From: Arcobacter sp.
GTDB lineage: Bacteria > Campylobacterota > Campylobacteria > Campylobacterales > Arcobacteraceae
Assembly: GCA_002869535.1 (NCBI GenBank)
Contig: PKUK01000002.1
Coordinates: 186,001-250,000 of the forward strand
DNA length: 64,000 bases
Direction of reading: 5' to 3'
The notes beneath the pieces are model-generated. The model saw only the letters and a list, made by a program, of their open reading frames with translations, ran no database searches and had not been told where the DNA came from. Each line of letters opens with the position of its first letter. The first letter of the stretch is position 1. This document shows, one piece after another, positions 34,615 to 42,818 of the stretch. The position numbers and the translations under genes were made by a program.

Positions 34615-36141
34615 CTATACTCTTATAACATCATAAATATCTGTTCTTCTATCTTTTAGATTATTTACACTTCCTACACTATGTAGTTCTGTTAAAAGTT
34701 CTAAATCCACATCTGCTATTAGTATCATCTCTGTATTTGGCGTTGATTCTGCTTTTACACCATTTGCAGGGAAGGCAAAATCACAAGGTGTAAATACTGC
34801 TGATTGGGCATATTGGATATCCATGTTTTCAACCTTTGGTAAGTTTCCAACACATCCAGCTATTGCAACATAACATTCGTTTTCTATTGCTCTTGCTTGT
34901 GCACAAATTTTTACTCTTGAGTAACCATTTTGGGTATCCGTTAAAAATGGTACAAAAAGTATATCCATACCTTCTTTTGCAAGAAGTCTGCTTAGTTCTG
35001 GAAACTCACTATCATAGCAAATAAGAACTCCAATTTTCCCACAATCAGTATCAAAGGCTTTTATCTTATCTGAGCCTTTCAATCCCCAAACTTTTTGTTC
35101 ATCTGGAGTTACGTGTATTTTGGCATATTTTTCAACTTCACCATTTCTCTTACATACAAAACCTACATTGTTTAGAGTTCCGTCAATAAGTTCTGGCATA
35201 CTTCCTGATATAATATTTATATTATATGCAATAGCTAGTCTTGAGAAGTCTTCTTTAAATCTTTCAGTGTATTTTGCAAGTTCTCTTATGGCATCTGCTT
35301 CACTTAGGTGGTTAAACTCTGCCATTAAAGGTGCGTTAAAAAACTCTGGGAAAAGGGCAAAGTCACTTCTATATCCAGATACTGCATCTATAAAGTATTC
35401 AGCTTGTTCAATTACCTCTTCATAATTTTTATAAAGTCTCATTTGCCACTGTATTAGTCCTAGTCTTATGACTTTTTTCTGTGCCATTGGTTTAACTGTT
35501 GGTTTTGCATAATATATATTATTCCACGCAAGTAAACAAGCATAGTCTTTGCTGTATATGTCACCTTCAAGATAGTTTTTTATAACTCTTTTTACATAAA
35601 AGTCGTTTGATAGTTGAAAGTTAAGTACGGGATCATATATTTCCCGCTCTTTTACTTTTTGTATATACTCTTTTGGTGTTATTTCATCTGCATATTTAGA
35701 ATAATTTGGAATTCTACCACCAAAAATTATTCCTTGTAAATTAAGTTCTTCACAAAGCTCTTTTCTAAAGTCATACAATCTTCGGCCAAGTCTTAGCCCT
35801 CGAAATTTCTTATTGATAAAAACATCTACCCCATAAAGCATATTTCCATTATCATCATGGGTATCAAAAGTATAGTTACCTGTGATTTCTTTGTAAGTGT
35901 GCGTATCGTCAAACTTTGTATAGTCAACGATAATACTAAGTGCGAAACCTGCAAACTCACCATCAATTTTTATAGCTACTTGACCATTTGGAAACTTTTC
36001 AATTAAAGAGTCATACTCTTCTTTACTCCAAGCTGATTCATCAAGATGTCTATATTCATCTTCCATTAAAGTGCAAATACTATTGTGATTTTCTTTTTTT
36101 AAATAGACTAATTCAATTTTGTCTATATGTTTTATATCCAT
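34615..36141 (-). CDS. Fusion of GNAT acetyltransferase and carbon-nitrogen hydrolase
   Basis: This is a 508-residue protein with two domains. The N-terminal GNAT acetyltransferase (about 1-170) has FINKKFRGLRLGRRLYDFRK as the acetyl-CoA binding loop (RGLRLGRR). The C-terminal nitrilase-like amidase (about 230-500) has its catalytic triad visible: Glu in ALFPEFFNAPL, Lys in KYAKIHVTP and Cys in IGVLICYDSEFPELS. Bifunctional proteins of this architecture are widespread, but their substrate is not established. No metabolic partner is obvious beside it. Confidence 0.88.
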   Translation of the reverse strand: MDIKHIDKIELVYLKKENHNSICTLMEDEYRHLDESAWSKEEYDSLIEKFPNGQVAIKIDGEFAGFALSIIVDYTKFDDTHTYKEITGNYTFDTHDDNGNMLYGVDVFINKKFRGLRLGRRLYDFRKELCEELNLQGIIFGGRIPNYSKYADEITPKEYIQKVKEREIYDPVLNFQLSNDFYVKRVIKNYLEGDIYSKDYACLLAWNNIYYAKPTVKPMAQKKVIRLGLIQWQMRLYKNYEEVIEQAEYFIDAVSGYRSDFALFPEFFNAPLMAEFNHLSEADAIRELAKYTERFKEDFSRLAIAYNINIISGSMPELIDGTLNNVGFVCKRNGEVEKYAKIHVTPDEQKVWGLKGSDKIKAFDTDCGKIGVLICYDSEFPELSRLLAKEGMDILFVPFLTDTQNGYSRVKICAQARAIENECYVAIAGCVGNLPKVENMDIQYAQSAVFTPCDFAFPANGVKAESTPNTEMILIADVDLELLTELHSVGSVNNLKDRRTDIYDVIRV

Positions 36142-36253
36142 AATTATTCCTATGATTTGTATAAAAAGATTATATTATATTATTTGATTGTTACTCATAA
36201 AACAATTAAACGTAAAATATCTTTCAAATAAATTATTTGATAAAATGCGCCAC

Positions 36254-37117
36254 ATGAATAATATATTGAAAAAACTTAATGATTTTAACGAACTAGTAAT
36301 GTTTAAACACTCTATTTTCTCTCTGCCTTTTATCTTTATAGCAATGGTTGTAGCAGCCAATGGCTGGTTTGGGTGGAACTTACTTTTTCTAGGTGTTTTA
36401 GCAGCACTAACTGCTAGAAATTTTGCTATGGGATTTAATAGATATTTGGATAGAGATATTGATGCTTTGAATCCAAGAACAGCAAATAGACCAAATGTTG
36501 ATGGAAGATTATCTGCTAACTCAATTTTATCATTTACTTTACTTAATGCTGCTGGATTTATAATAGTTGCATTTTTAGTAAATAAATTAGCTTTGGTTTT
36601 ATCAATTCCTATTTTGATAGTGATTGGTTCATACTCATATTTTAAAAGATTTTCATATTTGGCCCATCTTATTTTAGGTGTCTCTTTAGGTCTAGCTCCT
36701 ATTGCTGGAGTAGTTGCTGTTAGCCAAACGATTACTTTATGGTCAGTCTTTTTAAGTCTTGGAGTAATGTTTTGGGTTGCAGGATTTGATTTACTTTATT
36801 CGCTTCAAGATATAGATGTAGATAAAAAACTAGGACTTCACTCTGTTCCAAGTAAATTTGGGGCTAAAAAAACAATGCTTTTTTCAAAGATAGCACATAG
36901 TTTTACAGTACTGTTTTGGCTACTTTTTGTTATTAACTCGGAAGGTACATTATTTGCATATTTAGCTGTTATTGTAAGTGCTTTGATGTTAAGTTATGAA
37001 CACTACTTAGTAAATAAAGATTTTAGAAAAATAGACAAAGCTTTTTTTACAGTAAACGGATACTTAGGGATTATATTTTTTATCTTAATAATAATAGATG
37101 TAGCCTTTGTTAAGTAA
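36254..37117 (+). CDS. mqnP: Menaquinone biosynthesis prenyltransferase MqnP (UbiA family)
   Basis: This integral membrane prenyltransferase has 287 residues from the ATG at 36254. The two Asp-rich motifs are NRYLDRDIDALNPRT and DLLYSLQDIDVDKKLGLHS. About nine membrane helices follow. An in-frame ATG at 36188 would add 22 residues with no membrane or family features, so I prefer 36254. MqnP attaches the isoprenoid chain in the futalosine menaquinone route used by this phylum. An alternative reading is a UbiA-like 4-hydroxybenzoate prenyltransferase, less likely here. It diverges from the GNAT-nitrilase gene. Confidence 0.88.
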   Translation: MNNILKKLNDFNELVMFKHSIFSLPFIFIAMVVAANGWFGWNLLFLGVLAALTARNFAMGFNRYLDRDIDALNPRTANRPNVDGRLSANSILSFTLLNAAGFIIVAFLVNKLALVLSIPILIVIGSYSYFKRFSYLAHLILGVSLGLAPIAGVVAVSQTITLWSVFLSLGVMFWVAGFDLLYSLQDIDVDKKLGLHSVPSKFGAKKTMLFSKIAHSFTVLFWLLFVINSEGTLFAYLAVIVSALMLSYEHYLVNKDFRKIDKAFFTVNGYLGIIFFILIIIDVAFVK

Positions 37118-37184
37118 TTCTTTACAAATAGCATAGAAAAAAAATATAGTTGAGATTTAGATTTATTTTTTAATAATAAACTAT

Positions 37185-37219
37185 TATAATCAATATGATT
37201 ATTTTTTTAATTTAGGAGT
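37185..37219 (+). promoter_or_regulatory. Promoter and ribosome site of the GGDEF gene
   Basis: TATAAT (37185-37190) lies about 30 bases before the start, and TAGGAGT (37213-37219) is a strong ribosome-binding site for the ATG at 37223. Confidence 0.5.
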
Positions 37220-37222
37220 ATT

Positions 37223-38029
37223 ATGGAAAATAAATTAAAAGAAGTGACGTACTTAACGTTAAAAAACTTGAAAAAACATAATATTGTTCTACCTGAAACT
37301 TATTTAAAAACATTTCAAGATATCGCAAAAGAACTTCATGTTGATATAAAATATGAAGATTTAGCTCTAAAGAGTTTTGAAAAAGATGCTAAACATGTAG
37401 AGAATATTGTTAAAAAAACTAACGAAAGCCTGACTAATTTAAATAAATCTACTTCTGAGGCTAGAAAAGCAATTGAAAATAAAGATGATAACTCCTTAAA
37501 AAAAATAAATGCTGATTTAGAGAGAATGCAAAAACAAATAGACTTTTTACAAAAGGAACTATTTGCTGACCCTTTAACAAGTGCGTATAATAGAAAATGG
37601 TTTTCAGATTATTATCTTAAAAATGATAAATTTCAAAATGATGGACATATAGTTTTTATAGACATAAATAACTTTAAAAGAGTAAATGATACTTATGGAC
37701 ATGTAATTGGTGATCAAGTCTTAAAATACATGGTGAAGTTTTTAGAAAAAGAGTTAGCACATCCAAATATTGATATAGTAAGATTTGCAGGAGATGAGTT
37801 TATTATTTTATTTAATAATAAAAAAACTTCAAAAACAGTTGATGCAAATAAATGTATGCAGGAACTTCAAGATAAACTTTCAAAAAGAAGATTAAAAACA
37901 GAAAAAATCAAAGAGTTTGGTTTTACTTTTTCGTATGGAATCACAGCTTTTAAAAAAGAACAAGAAGTCGAGCCAGTCTTAGAATTGGTCGATAGTTTGA
38001 TGTACAAAAATAAAGAGGCTAATAGATAA
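37223..38029 (+). CDS. Cytoplasmic GGDEF diguanylate cyclase with N-terminal coiled coil
   Basis: This is a 268-residue protein. Residues about 50-115 form a predicted coiled coil (EARKAIENKDDNSLKKINAD, then LERMQKQIDFLQKE). The GGDEF domain follows: DPLTSAYNRKW, VFIDINNFKRVNDTYGH and VRFAGDEFIILF. The active-site motif is AGDEF instead of GGDEF. Ala at the first position is tolerated in several active cyclases, so c-di-GMP synthesis is plausible. No membrane segment is present. It is followed by tRNA-Arg, the left border of the island. Confidence 0.9.
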   Translation: MENKLKEVTYLTLKNLKKHNIVLPETYLKTFQDIAKELHVDIKYEDLALKSFEKDAKHVENIVKKTNESLTNLNKSTSEARKAIENKDDNSLKKINADLERMQKQIDFLQKELFADPLTSAYNRKWFSDYYLKNDKFQNDGHIVFIDINNFKRVNDTYGHVIGDQVLKYMVKFLEKELAHPNIDIVRFAGDEFIILFNNKKTSKTVDANKCMQELQDKLSKRRLKTEKIKEFGFTFSYGITAFKKEQEVEPVLELVDSLMYKNKEANR

Positions 38030-38084
38030 ATTTATAAAACATTTATAAGCTTATATGTGATACTATTCCCATCTACTTTTAAAC

Positions 38085-38161
38085 GCGTCTGTGGCTCAAC
38101 TGGATAGAGCACTGGGTTTCGGCCCCGGCGGTTACAGGTTCGACTCCTGTCAGGCGTACCA
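38085..38161 (+). tRNA. tRNA-Arg (anticodon UCG)
   Basis: The 77-base gene folds into a standard cloverleaf. The acceptor is GCGTCTG/CAGGCGT with encoded CCA (38159-38161), the D-stem is GCTC/GAGC, the anticodon stem is CTGGG/CCCGG with loop TTTCGGC (anticodon TCG at loop positions 3-5), and the T-stem is ACAGG/CCTGT with loop TTCGACT. The anticodon reads CGA and probably CGG/CGU. Its 3' end is the left border of the accessory region, as expected for a tRNA used as an integration site. Confidence 0.95.
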
Positions 38162-38165
38162 TCTT

Positions 38166-38213
38166 AAAGCTCGATTTATTCAATCATTGGATTGTTTAGG
38201 TCGGGCTTTTTTT
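38166..38213 (+). terminator. Intrinsic terminator after tRNA-Arg
   Basis: AAAGCTCGAT (38166-38175) pairs with GTCGGGCTTT (38200-38209), with an inner CAATC/GATTG stem and a T-run to 38213. It is a strong terminator just downstream of the tRNA. Confidence 0.8.
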
Positions 38214-38289
38214 ATATTTTAGTGATACTAACTCCCACTTATTTCCCACTAAAAAAGATTTATGATTATACTATATTAAATAATCTATT

Positions 38290-38652
38290 ATGCATATCAA
38301 ACTTATAAAATATTTTCGCTGGCGAAAATTTCAATATAGAAGGAATATGTTTATTTACTATATATTAGGAAATACATATATTTATAAAGAAGAAATCAAG
38401 AAGTTAAAACTTACAAATAAAGGCTTTAAAAAATGGTGGAAATACAATAAAGACTTTAAGTCTTGGGAACTTGAAGTATCAAATGTATTTAATACTAAAA
38501 AGTTTGAAGATAGTGTGCGAGCTTTTTGTAAAGAGTATACGTTAGAACTGAAGAGGTTAGAGAATCCAAGAGGAGTAACGAAGTCTAGTAAGGACTTTTA
38601 TACTCCAGAGGTTTTTTTTGAGTATTTTCATGGAGAAAATAGTATGTTATAG
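38290..38652 (+). CDS. Hypothetical basic protein of the tRNA-Arg island
   Basis: This 120-residue protein is rich in Lys, Phe, Tyr and Trp (KGFKKWWKYNKDFKSWELEV). No family is recognised. The N-terminus is basic and aromatic (KYFRWRKFQYRRNMFIYYIL). It has no signal peptide and no clear membrane helix. The C-terminus RGVTKSSKDFYTPEVFFEYF suggests a small folded domain. It converges on, and overlaps by 6 bases, the end of the Roco gene. It may be a decayed piece of a larger mobile-element protein. The ribosome site is weak, so confidence is moderate. Confidence 0.5.
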   Translation: MHIKLIKYFRWRKFQYRRNMFIYYILGNTYIYKEEIKKLKLTNKGFKKWWKYNKDFKSWELEVSNVFNTKKFEDSVRAFCKEYTLELKRLENPRGVTKSSKDFYTPEVFFEYFHGENSML

Positions 38653-41600
38653 ATGTTTTATATGAATTCTCATTAATGTATCATTTATTTTGTTATATAA
38701 CGATTCTAAGTTAATTTCTGCAATACCTAAATTGGCTTTCAATGTTAATATTTTTTCTTCAATTGTTTTTTTCTCAATTTTTTCAACTTTTTCATTAAGT
38801 TTTAAGAGTTCTTGAAGAACAGTTTGAATTAATAAAAATTCTTCTTCTTCTTTTGAGCGAACACTTCCTAATAATTCTCTAATATCATATTCTTTACAAA
38901 TACTATTATTAGCAGATTCAGGTGTGAATTTTAGTATTCCTGCTTTTTCTAATTGTTTTAGGTAAAGGTAAGAAATAGGTTTAGGCTCAGTATTTTTTTC
39001 TTCAATTTTTAAAAGCATATTAGGTGCTTCAATAGTATCAAAAAAAGGTTTGTGTATTTTTTCAATTGTATTTCTTATTATTGCTAAGTACTCTTTCTTA
39101 TCATCTCCTGAAACTTTTACATGGAGCGTTTTTCTCTCTTTATCTGCTTTTATCTCTGCTTTACAATTAAATATTTTACTTTCTAATAAAACACCTTGTT
39201 TCCAAACAATATCATTTAAAATATCTTCATTTAAATTAACAATTATTTGAGGCATTATAGATGCTGGCATAAAAACATATTGATAAATTACATAAATGTA
39301 ATCATTTAATGGTGCATAATCATGATAGTCACCGGATAATAGATCTGGCAGGAGCATTTTGTTGTCAATCATAAATCCTAATTTAAAGACTTTAAATAAT
39401 GTAATAATAAATTTACCTTCTAAACGGTTATAGGTATAGTTCTCTAGTTCAGGATATTTTTTAAACTCTTTAAAGTCATTAAAGTTTAAAATATCAAGGA
39501 TGTTCGATTCATTTAATTCTCCCTTATTCAGTTTAATCGTAGGAGAATTAATAATTTTATATGCGGCGTCTAATACCCATTTTGGTTTGAGAATATAATA
39601 ATTTTCTAAAATTAGATCACCTTCAAAATGTAACATTATCCCTAATTCATGCAATAAAGATATTAACTCTTTTCTATGACTTTGGGGAATATTATATTTT
39701 GTACAAAGGTTATCGAACATATTATATTCTTGATGATTTTCTTTTGAGCCTAAAAGAGTGTCTTTTATTTTAACCCATTTTGTTGGAATTGGTGTTCCCA
39801 ATGACAAATGTTCGTTATTGGAGGTATGTATAAAGTTAAAGAGTTCTTTTTCTAATTTTTTTGTGCCTTGTTCATTTTCTTTAAGACAGTTTAATTCAAT
39901 AAAATTTACTATTGAAGGATATTGCTTATGTAAGTCTTTTTGGCTTATATCAAAAACATTAGAGTCTTCTTTTTTATTTAATGCTACAAATATAGGAGAA
40001 TCACCTCCAAAACTTTTAATCATATCAAGCCAATATTTAGGTTTTTCATCTTTTCTTCCATCTAAGACCAAAACATATACACATCTTTTTGATAGAAAAA
40101 ATTGGTGTGTAGAATGCATTATATCCTGTCCACCAAAATCCCAAAAATAGATAGTTTTATCTTTATCTATTTTTTGATTAATTCGTATTCCATGTGTTTT
40201 TGGTTCATCAATATTAAAAATATTTTTTGTAATTCTATTAATAATTGAAGTTTTACCAGCTGAACCTTCTCCAATAAATATAATTTTTACTTCTTTAAGC
40301 TCTTCACTACCTTCTTCAAGAGCTTCAATGTAAGTATGTAGTGTATCACCACCTTTTTCAATAAATTCTAGTGGAGGGAAAATAATAGGATTATTGAAAA
40401 CAAAAATACCCTCATCTTGTTCTGTAACCTCTTCTTTTAATTTAATTTTATTAAATAATGTAGAAGGTATTTCTTTCAATTTATTATTATTTAAATCTAT
40501 AACATTAATATAATCTATATTATCTGGAATAAAGCTAATATAGTTATGTTCTAAATCTAAAGCTCTTAAATTTTTTAACAATACAATGTCTCTTGATATT
40601 TCAGTAAGATGATTAAAGCCTAGAAATATACTTTTTAAAGAAGTCACCTTTAGCAATTCTTCTGGAAATTTAATAAATTCATTATGCCTTAATTCTATAA
40701 GAGCTAATTTTTTTAGAGATTTGATTTCTGATGAAATTGCATCAATTTGATTATTGTTTGCATATAAGTATTGTAGTTTTGTGAGGTATTCAATTTCTTT
40801 GGGTATTTCCGCAAGCTTATTTTCAGAAATATTTAAAAAGGATAAATTGGGAAGTTGCCCTTTCTCAATATTAAAAGTAGTAAGTTGATTTTTAGAAATT
40901 TCTAATCTATCTAGTTGTTCGAATTGAAATATTTCACTAGGGAAGATAGTGAATTGATTTTCATTAATTTCTAAAGTGGTTAATTTTTTTAGATTTGTAA
41001 GTTCAGGTATTAATTCTCTTAATTCATTGTTGTTTAATTGTAATGTATTGAGCATACTAATTTTAGATATTTCTTGAGGAAGATTAGATAATTTATTAGA
41101 ATTAATAGTTAAAATTCTAAGTTTATGCAAATATCTAATTTCAGCAGGAAGACTAACTATATTATTGTTAGAAAGATCTAACATATTTAATTCTGAAAGG
41201 TTTCCAATTTCAGCAGGTAAAGTACTTAAATTATTGTGTGAAATATCTAAACTGTCCAATTTTTCAAGGTTCCCAGTCTCTGATACTAAATTGGTTAAGT
41301 TATTGTTTGATATGTAAAAAGATTCTAAATTCAAAAGGTTTCCAATTTCAATTGGCAAACTAGATAGTTTATTATTACTGATAAAAAAAGATTTTAAATT
41401 TAAAAGATTTCCAATTTCAGTTGGCAAATGAGATAGTTTATTATTACTTAGATATAAATATTGTAAATTTAAAAGGTTTCCAATTTCAGTTGGTAAATTA
41501 GATATATTATTGTTATCAAAATTTAGAAAAGTTAACTTTTCTAAATTTCCAATTTCAGTGGGTAGAATTGATATATTATTGTTAGAAATCTCTAATCTAT

Positions 41601-42324
41601 TTAAATTCTTAAAATGTGAAATAATAGATGGGAATTTTGTTATTGCATTACTAGAAATATGTAAGGTGTTTAAATTTAAATGATTTTTAATTTCAACGGG
41701 GAAGCTAGATAAATTATTGTTAGAAATGTCTAAAAAATTTAAATTTAAAAGATTTTCAATTTCAACGGGGAAGCTAGATAAATTATTATTAGAGATGTCT
41801 AAGAAATTTAAGTTTGAAAGGTTTTTAATTTCCTTAGGCAGGGTAGTGATGTTATTGTGAGAGATAGTTAAATTATTTAAATTTTTTAGGCTTAAAATAT
41901 TATCATTAAGTTTTACTGAATTAGAATATGTAATTGATAAAGTTGTCAATTTAGTTAAATTTTCTATTTCAGGAGGGAAGTCTGAAAATTCACATTTTTC
42001 GAGCGCTAATGAGTTTAAATTAGGAATTTCAGTAATTTCTAATGGAAATTCTTTTAAATATTCGCAATTTATATCTAGTAGTTCTAAATTTTTTAAGTTT
42101 TTAATTCCTTTAGGTATGGATGTACCTAGATATAGACTTTCTAATGTATCTATAAGAGTAATATAATCTAGTATATTTTGTTCTTGCATATTTATTAAAT
42201 TTAAACCAATAATATCTTTTTTATCATCTAAACAATAACTATTGCTTTTATATCCTAACTGTTTATAAGTAGTTACTTCTGTTGCAATTTCAAATAGATT
42301 TGATTTTAAAATATTGATATCCAT
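38647..42324 (-). CDS. Roco protein: leucine-rich repeats, Roc GTPase and COR domains
   Basis: This is a 1225-residue protein. About 24 or more leucine-rich repeats of 23 residues (residues about 50-620) have the pattern LNxLDISNNNLSxLPxEIxN. The Roc GTPase (about 675-830) has P-loop IIFIGEGSAGKTSIINRI, the switch DFGGQDIMHSTHQFFL and the nucleotide motif ALNKKED. The COR dimerisation domain (about 850-1090) has KPKWVLDAAYKII and PLNDYIYVIYQYVF. The C-terminus (about 1155-1225) is a predicted coiled coil. Bacterial Roco proteins (the Chlorobium one is the model for LRRK2) have no firmly known cellular role. The position beside an integrase remnant at a tRNA suggests horizontal acquisition. 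A signalling or immunity role is inference. Confidence 0.92.
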   Translation of the reverse strand: MDINILKSNLFEIATEVTTYKQLGYKSNSYCLDDKKDIIGLNLINMQEQNILDYITLIDTLESLYLGTSIPKGIKNLKNLELLDINCEYLKEFPLEITEIPNLNSLALEKCEFSDFPPEIENLTKLTTLSITYSNSVKLNDNILSLKNLNNLTISHNNITTLPKEIKNLSNLNFLDISNNNLSSFPVEIENLLNLNFLDISNNNLSSFPVEIKNHLNLNTLHISSNAITKFPSIISHFKNLNRLEISNNNISILPTEIGNLEKLTFLNFDNNNISNLPTEIGNLLNLQYLYLSNNKLSHLPTEIGNLLNLKSFFISNNKLSSLPIEIGNLLNLESFYISNNNLTNLVSETGNLEKLDSLDISHNNLSTLPAEIGNLSELNMLDLSNNNIVSLPAEIRYLHKLRILTINSNKLSNLPQEISKISMLNTLQLNNNELRELIPELTNLKKLTTLEINENQFTIFPSEIFQFEQLDRLEISKNQLTTFNIEKGQLPNLSFLNISENKLAEIPKEIEYLTKLQYLYANNNQIDAISSEIKSLKKLALIELRHNEFIKFPEELLKVTSLKSIFLGFNHLTEISRDIVLLKNLRALDLEHNYISFIPDNIDYINVIDLNNNKLKEIPSTLFNKIKLKEEVTEQDEGIFVFNNPIIFPPLEFIEKGGDTLHTYIEALEEGSEELKEVKIIFIGEGSAGKTSIINRITKNIFNIDEPKTHGIRINQKIDKDKTIYFWDFGGQDIMHSTHQFFLSKRCVYVLVLDGRKDEKPKYWLDMIKSFGGDSPIFVALNKKEDSNVFDISQKDLHKQYPSIVNFIELNCLKENEQGTKKLEKELFNFIHTSNNEHLSLGTPIPTKWVKIKDTLLGSKENHQEYNMFDNLCTKYNIPQSHRKELISLLHELGIMLHFEGDLILENYYILKPKWVLDAAYKIINSPTIKLNKGELNESNILDILNFNDFKEFKKYPELENYTYNRLEGKFIITLFKVFKLGFMIDNKMLLPDLLSGDYHDYAPLNDYIYVIYQYVFMPASIMPQIIVNLNEDILNDIVWKQGVLLESKIFNCKAEIKADKERKTLHVKVSGDDKKEYLAIIRNTIEKIHKPFFDTIEAPNMLLKIEEKNTEPKPISYLYLKQLEKAGILKFTPESANNSICKEYDIRELLGSVRSKEEEEFLLIQTVLQELLKLNEKVEKIEKKTIEEKILTLKANLGIAEINLESLYNKINDTLMRIHIKHL
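40460..42180 (-). repeat. Leucine-rich repeat region of the Roco gene
   Basis: About 24 tandem units of 69 bases (23 codons) encode the consensus LxxLxxLxLSNNxLxxLPxEIGN. Neighbouring units between about 41180 and 41800 are nearly identical in places, for example two adjacent LNFLDISNNNLSSFPVEI units at about 41690-41800, showing recent duplication. Such stretches can expand, contract or be misassembled. Confidence 0.85.
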
Positions 42325-42360
42325 TTCATTCCTTTACTAAGATATTAGCTAAATAAGATT

Positions 42361-42640
42361 TTAATTATTATTATATAAGTTATTAATAGCTTCTCTTCCA
42401 CTATCAGTAGATAATTTAGCATATCTCAATGTCATATTTATATCCCTATGATTCATCAGTTTTTGAATAGTATAAATTGGAGTACCTTTTATTGCAAGAT
42501 TACTTGCAAAACTATGTCTAAAAGTATGTATTACAACTCTATTCTTTGAGTCTTTAACATCTAAACCATCATTAAATAAATCATCTAGGATTGGTTTTAA
42601 TCGCTTTTGAGTTTGGCTTGTTATTGATTTACATACTCAT
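42361..42640 (-). pseudogene. Tyrosine recombinase (phage-type integrase), C-terminal remnant
   Basis: On the minus strand a frame encodes QKRLKPILDDLFNDGLD, then VVIHTFRHSFASNLAIKG with the catalytic HxxR, then LMNHRDINMTLRYAKLS with the last catalytic His and the nucleophile Tyr, ending NNLYNNN at a TAA (42361-42363). This is the last roughly 90 residues of an integrase of about 400. Upstream the frame runs into stops, and a short matching stretch (TNQSFKTNEYV) continues only in another frame. The N-terminal two thirds are gone. It marks the right part of the island next to tRNA-Arg and cannot be active. Confidence 0.85.
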
Positions 42641-42818
42641 TTGTTTTAAATGATTGATTAGTACCCATCTTGGTTGTAATAAAATCTTTATACATACTAT
42701 TATTCTATACATCCCTAAAATAGGGATTTCCAAAGTTTCTTAAAGTTGATTGTGCTAAAACTGTGCCAAAATATGTTTTAACTTTTATAATAATTAAAAA
42801 ATGTATATTTGTTAAAGA
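42641..42818. other. Gap with decayed integrase sequence, a palindrome and CA-rich repeats
   Basis: The gap between the Roco start (42324) and the next gene (42819) is about 490 bases. Beyond the integrase remnant it holds a 7-bp inverted repeat ATCCCTA-AAA-TAGGGAT (42711-42727) and two TGTGCYAAA repeats (near 42750-42770). No copy of the tRNA-Arg 3' end is seen, so a clear right attachment site cannot be named. Confidence 0.4.

Noticed and set aside
36188-36253. Upstream start for mqnP at 36188
   Set aside because: The added 22 residues lack any family match, overlap the promoter region and lie before a better start at 36254.
38085-42818. Possible attL/attR direct repeat flanking the tRNA-Arg island
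   Set aside because: I looked for a second copy of the tRNA 3' end (GGTTCGACTCCTGTCAGG) near the integrase remnant and beyond and found none, so no attachment pair is claimed.
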